Shown: positions 61,895 to 64,000 of the stretch, one piece after another
Layout: every line of letters starts with the position of its first letter
Position numbering within the stretch: position 1 is the first letter of the stretch
Source of the DNA: Streptomyces aureoverticillatus
GTDB taxonomy: Bacteria; Actinomycetota; Actinomycetes; Streptomycetales; Streptomycetaceae
Direction: 5' to 3'
Assembly: GCF_014649395.1 (NCBI RefSeq)
Contig: NZ_BMSY01000006.1
Location: 434,001-498,000 of the forward strand
Length of the DNA: 64,000 nucleotides
Made by a program: the position numbers and the translations under genes
Notes under the pieces: model-generated
Databases searched by the model: none
What the model was told of the DNA's origin: nothing
What the model saw: the letters and a program-made list of their open reading frames with translations, nothing else

Positions 61895-62397
61895 CCAGAG
61901 AGATCGCCCGGCGTCTGCCGCTGTACCGGCAGGTCGTCCCGCCCGAGTGGATCGACTACAACGGCCATATGAGCGAGGGCTACTACTCGCTCGCCTTCGG
62001 CTTCGCCACGGACGCCATGATGGACGCCATGGGCCTGCACGCCGCCTATCGCGAGGCCACCGGCTGTTCCCTCTACACGGTCGAGGCGCATCTGCGCTAT
62101 CTGCGGGACGTCGCCGAGGGCGCGCACCTCGCCGTGCGCACCCGGGTGCTCGGTGTGCACGGCAAGAAGGCGCACTTCGCGCACGAGCTGTACGTCGTCG
62201 ACGGCGCCGCGGCCGATCCGGCGCCGGACGCCGGGCCGGTGGCCACCACCGAGCTGCTCGCGCTCCATGTCGACCAGGAGCTGGGGCGCGCGGTGCCGTT
62301 CCCGGACGCGGTGCGGGAGCGCTTCGCCGAGTTCGTGGAGCCGGCGCCGGAGTGGGCGGGGCGGGCGATCGCGGCAGTCGGTGGAACGGCGAACTAG
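61891..62397 (+). CDS. cdhB: Betainyl-CoA thioesterase (hotdog fold)
   Basis: GTG 61,891 overlaps the dehydrogenase stop and gives 168 aa. PPEWIDYNGHMSEGYY is the 4-hydroxybenzoyl-CoA thioesterase-type hotdog motif with catalytic Asp, followed by YTVEAHLRYLRD. In carnitine catabolism it hydrolyses betainyl-CoA to glycine betaine and CoA. Context and motif agree. Its end is followed by 99 bases without a gene before the GH4 gene. Confidence 0.85.
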   Translation: MTREIARRLPLYRQVVPPEWIDYNGHMSEGYYSLAFGFATDAMMDAMGLHAAYREATGCSLYTVEAHLRYLRDVAEGAHLAVRTRVLGVHGKKAHFAHELYVVDGAAADPAPDAGPVATTELLALHVDQELGRAVPFPDAVRERFAEFVEPAPEWAGRAIAAVGGTAN

Positions 62398-62496
62398 TCT
62401 CGCTACCTCGGGCGCATCGCGGCGCACGCGGCGGCGCCCGAGGTGGTAGGTGTTCTGGGCGATGTTCACTGCGAGTGCGGGCAAGGTGGTTCAGAC

Positions 62497-63837
62497 GTGA
62501 GGCTGGTCATTCTGGGCGGCGGCGGATTCCGGGTGCCGCTCGTGTACGGAGCGCTGCTCGGCGACCGGGAAGAGGGCCGCGTCACCGAGGTCGTCCTGCA
62601 CGACCTGGACGGCGCCCGGCTCGGCGCGATCGCCCGGGTCCTCGCCGAGCAGGCCGCCGATGTGCCCGCGGCGCCCACGGTGCGGGTCACCACCGACCTC
62701 GACGAGGCGCTGCGCGGCGCCGACTTCGTGTTCTCCGCGATCCGGGTCGGCGGACAGGAGGGCCGCGCCGCCGACGAGCGGGTCGCCCTCGCGGAAGGGG
62801 TGCTCGGTCAGGAGACGGTCGGCGCGGGCGGCATCGCGTACGGCCTGCGGACGGTGCCCGTCGCCGTCGACATCGCCCGCCGCGTCGCGCGGCTCGCGCC
62901 GGACGCCTGGGTCATCAACTTCACCAACCCGGCGGGACTGGTCACCGAGGCGATGTCCCGGCACCTGGGCGACCGCGTCATCGGCATCTGCGACTCGCCG
63001 GTGGGCCTCGGCCGCCGCATCGCGCGGCTGCTCGGCGCCGAACCCGACCGCGCCTGGATCGACTACGTCGGCCTGAACCACCTGGGCTGGCTGCGCGGCC
63101 TCCACGTCGACGGGCACGACTTGCTGCCGCGGCTGCTCGCGGACCGCGTACTGCTCGAGTCCTTCGAGCAGGGCAGGCTGTTCGGTGCCGACTGGATCCA
63201 GTCGCTCGGCGTGATCCCCAACGAGTACCTGCACTACTACTACTTCAACCGTGAGACGGTCCGCGCCTACCAGCGGGCCGAGCGGACGCGCGGCGCCTTT
63301 CTGCGCGACCAGCAGGCCCGGTTCTACGACGAGATGGCCGACCCGCACGCCGGCGCGCTGAAGGCATGGGAGGCCAGCCGCGCCGAGCGCGAGGCGACGT
63401 ACATGGCGGAGAACCGGGAGGCGGCGGGAGCCGGGGAGCGCGCCGAGGAGGACCTGGAGTCCGGTGGTTACGAGAAGGTCGCGCTGGACCTGATGCGCGG
63501 CATCGCGCGCGACGAGCGGACGATGCTGATCCTCAACGTCCGCAACCGCACCACCCTCGCGGCGCTCGACGCGGACGCGGTCATCGAGGTGCCGTGCCTG
63601 GTGAACGCCTCCGGCGCGCACCCGGTGTCCTCGGAGCCGCTGCCCGGGCACGCCACCGGCCTGGTGTGCGCGGTCAAGGCCGTCGAACGCGAGGTGCTCG
63701 CCGCGGCGGAGAGCGGCTCGCGCGCCACGGCCGTCAAGGCGTTCGCGCTGCACCCGCTGGTCGACTCGGTCTCCGTGGCCCACCGCCTGATGGACGGCTA
63801 CGCGCAGGTGCACCCGGGCCTGGCCTACCTGGCCTGA
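62497..63837 (+). CDS. Glycoside hydrolase family 4 enzyme (6-phospho-beta-glucosidase-like)
   Basis: GTG 62,497 behind AAGGTGG gives 446 aa. LVILGGGGFRVPLVY is the NAD-binding motif of GH4, VINFTNPAGLVTEAM and GICDSPVG hold the Mn-binding Cys, and YVGLNHLGW holds the metal His. ANPxG-like and NEYLHYYYF blocks match 6-phospho-beta-glucosidases. GH4 enzymes use NAD+ and Mn2+ in a redox elimination mechanism. No PTS genes are visible, so whether the substrate is phosphorylated is unknown. Confidence 0.88.
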   Translation: MRLVILGGGGFRVPLVYGALLGDREEGRVTEVVLHDLDGARLGAIARVLAEQAADVPAAPTVRVTTDLDEALRGADFVFSAIRVGGQEGRAADERVALAEGVLGQETVGAGGIAYGLRTVPVAVDIARRVARLAPDAWVINFTNPAGLVTEAMSRHLGDRVIGICDSPVGLGRRIARLLGAEPDRAWIDYVGLNHLGWLRGLHVDGHDLLPRLLADRVLLESFEQGRLFGADWIQSLGVIPNEYLHYYYFNRETVRAYQRAERTRGAFLRDQQARFYDEMADPHAGALKAWEASRAEREATYMAENREAAGAGERAEEDLESGGYEKVALDLMRGIARDERTMLILNVRNRTTLAALDADAVIEVPCLVNASGAHPVSSEPLPGHATGLVCAVKAVEREVLAAAESGSRATAVKAFALHPLVDSVSVAHRLMDGYAQVHPGLAYLA

Positions 63838-63850
63838 GCAGCGTCCCGAC

Positions 63851-63922
63851 ACCCTGGCGTGATCACGTCCCGACACCCCGGCATGATCACGACCTGACCC
63901 CCTGGCATGATCACGAAATGAC
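63851..63922. repeat. Three 24-base repeats with palindromic TGATCA cores before a gene start
   Basis: Copies at 63851-63874, 63875-63898 and 63899-63922 share GGC(G/A)TGATCACG, with CGTGATCACG a perfect palindrome in the first. The last copy runs into the ATG of the next gene. They may be operator sites for cooperative binding. Confidence 0.75.
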
Positions 63923-64000
63923 CGCGCCCGCGCCCCGCACCGTGCCCGCCGTGCCCCTGCCCGAACCCCGCACCGCCTCCGACGCCGTGTCACCGGCGTC
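63918..64000 (+). CDS. Start of an unidentified gene, cut by the window end
   Basis: ATG 63,918 opens a frame to the window edge. The 27 visible residues are Pro/Ala-rich (TAPAPRTVPAVPL) and probably disordered. No function can be assigned. It lies on the same strand as the GH4 gene, 80 bases after its stop, and begins within the last of three direct repeats. Confidence 0.5.
   Translation, partial: MTAPAPRTVPAVPLPEPRTASDAVSPA

Overview
The window looks like a Streptomyces chromosome. Coding is dense and mostly very GC-rich with strong third-position bias, GTG starts are common, and a two-domain geosmin synthase is present. Two intergenic sequences (33350-33440 and 60794-60840) resemble sequences I know to recur in many Streptomyces genomes. 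No rRNA, tRNA or CRISPR array was seen.

Positions 1-23,200 form an accessory defence island that is visibly less GC-rich than the rest. A tightly coupled six-gene minus-strand operon (11,314 to 69) encodes a TerY-like vWA protein, a Ser/Thr kinase with a zinc ribbon, an SF1 helicase, a protein with a HEPN-like RNxxxH motif, a coiled-coil McrB-type AAA+ GTPase and a DUF2357-like zinc-ribbon protein. It resembles TerY-P/DNA-processing neighbourhoods and is the best candidate for an undescribed system. Next come a thioredoxin reductase remnant, a 2.1-kaa Avs-like STAND protein with a nuclease-like N-terminus (12,000-18,323) and a three-gene ABC-3C conflict system (18,584-22,305). The island ends in a frameshifted ISAs1-type transposase remnant and a strong hairpin.

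Positions 23,294-34,700 carry a NagZ-like GH3 enzyme, whose promoter has a DasR-like site in its spacer, and an unassigned small biosynthetic cluster. The cluster encodes a radical SAM/SPASM enzyme, a hydrolase-aminotransferase fusion, a LuxC-like acyl reductase, a LuxE-like acyl-adenylating enzyme and a PhyH dioxygenase. A convergent alcohol dehydrogenase and a Gfo/Idh oxidoreductase follow. The expected chemistry is acyl activation, reduction to an aldehyde and transamination.

Positions 34,900-53,100 hold three more STAND/NTPase proteins: an ATPase paired with a membrane-anchored binding protein, a NACHT-LRR protein and an NB-ARC/TPR protein. Among them lie a metallophosphoesterase, a cation/proton antiporter with a short coupled upstream ORF, an SDR plus DgoD-like sugar-acid pair, an orphan QcrB-like cytochrome b, and a GT-B-like gene interrupted by a heptanucleotide repeat that could make it phase-variable.

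Positions 53,200-64,000 hold geoA, a MerR/quinone oxidoreductase/MFS group with a shared palindrome, a carnitine degradation operon (XRE-TetR regulator, BKACE, carnitine dehydrogenase, betainyl-CoA thioesterase), a GH4 glycosidase and the start of a further gene behind three 24-bp repeats.
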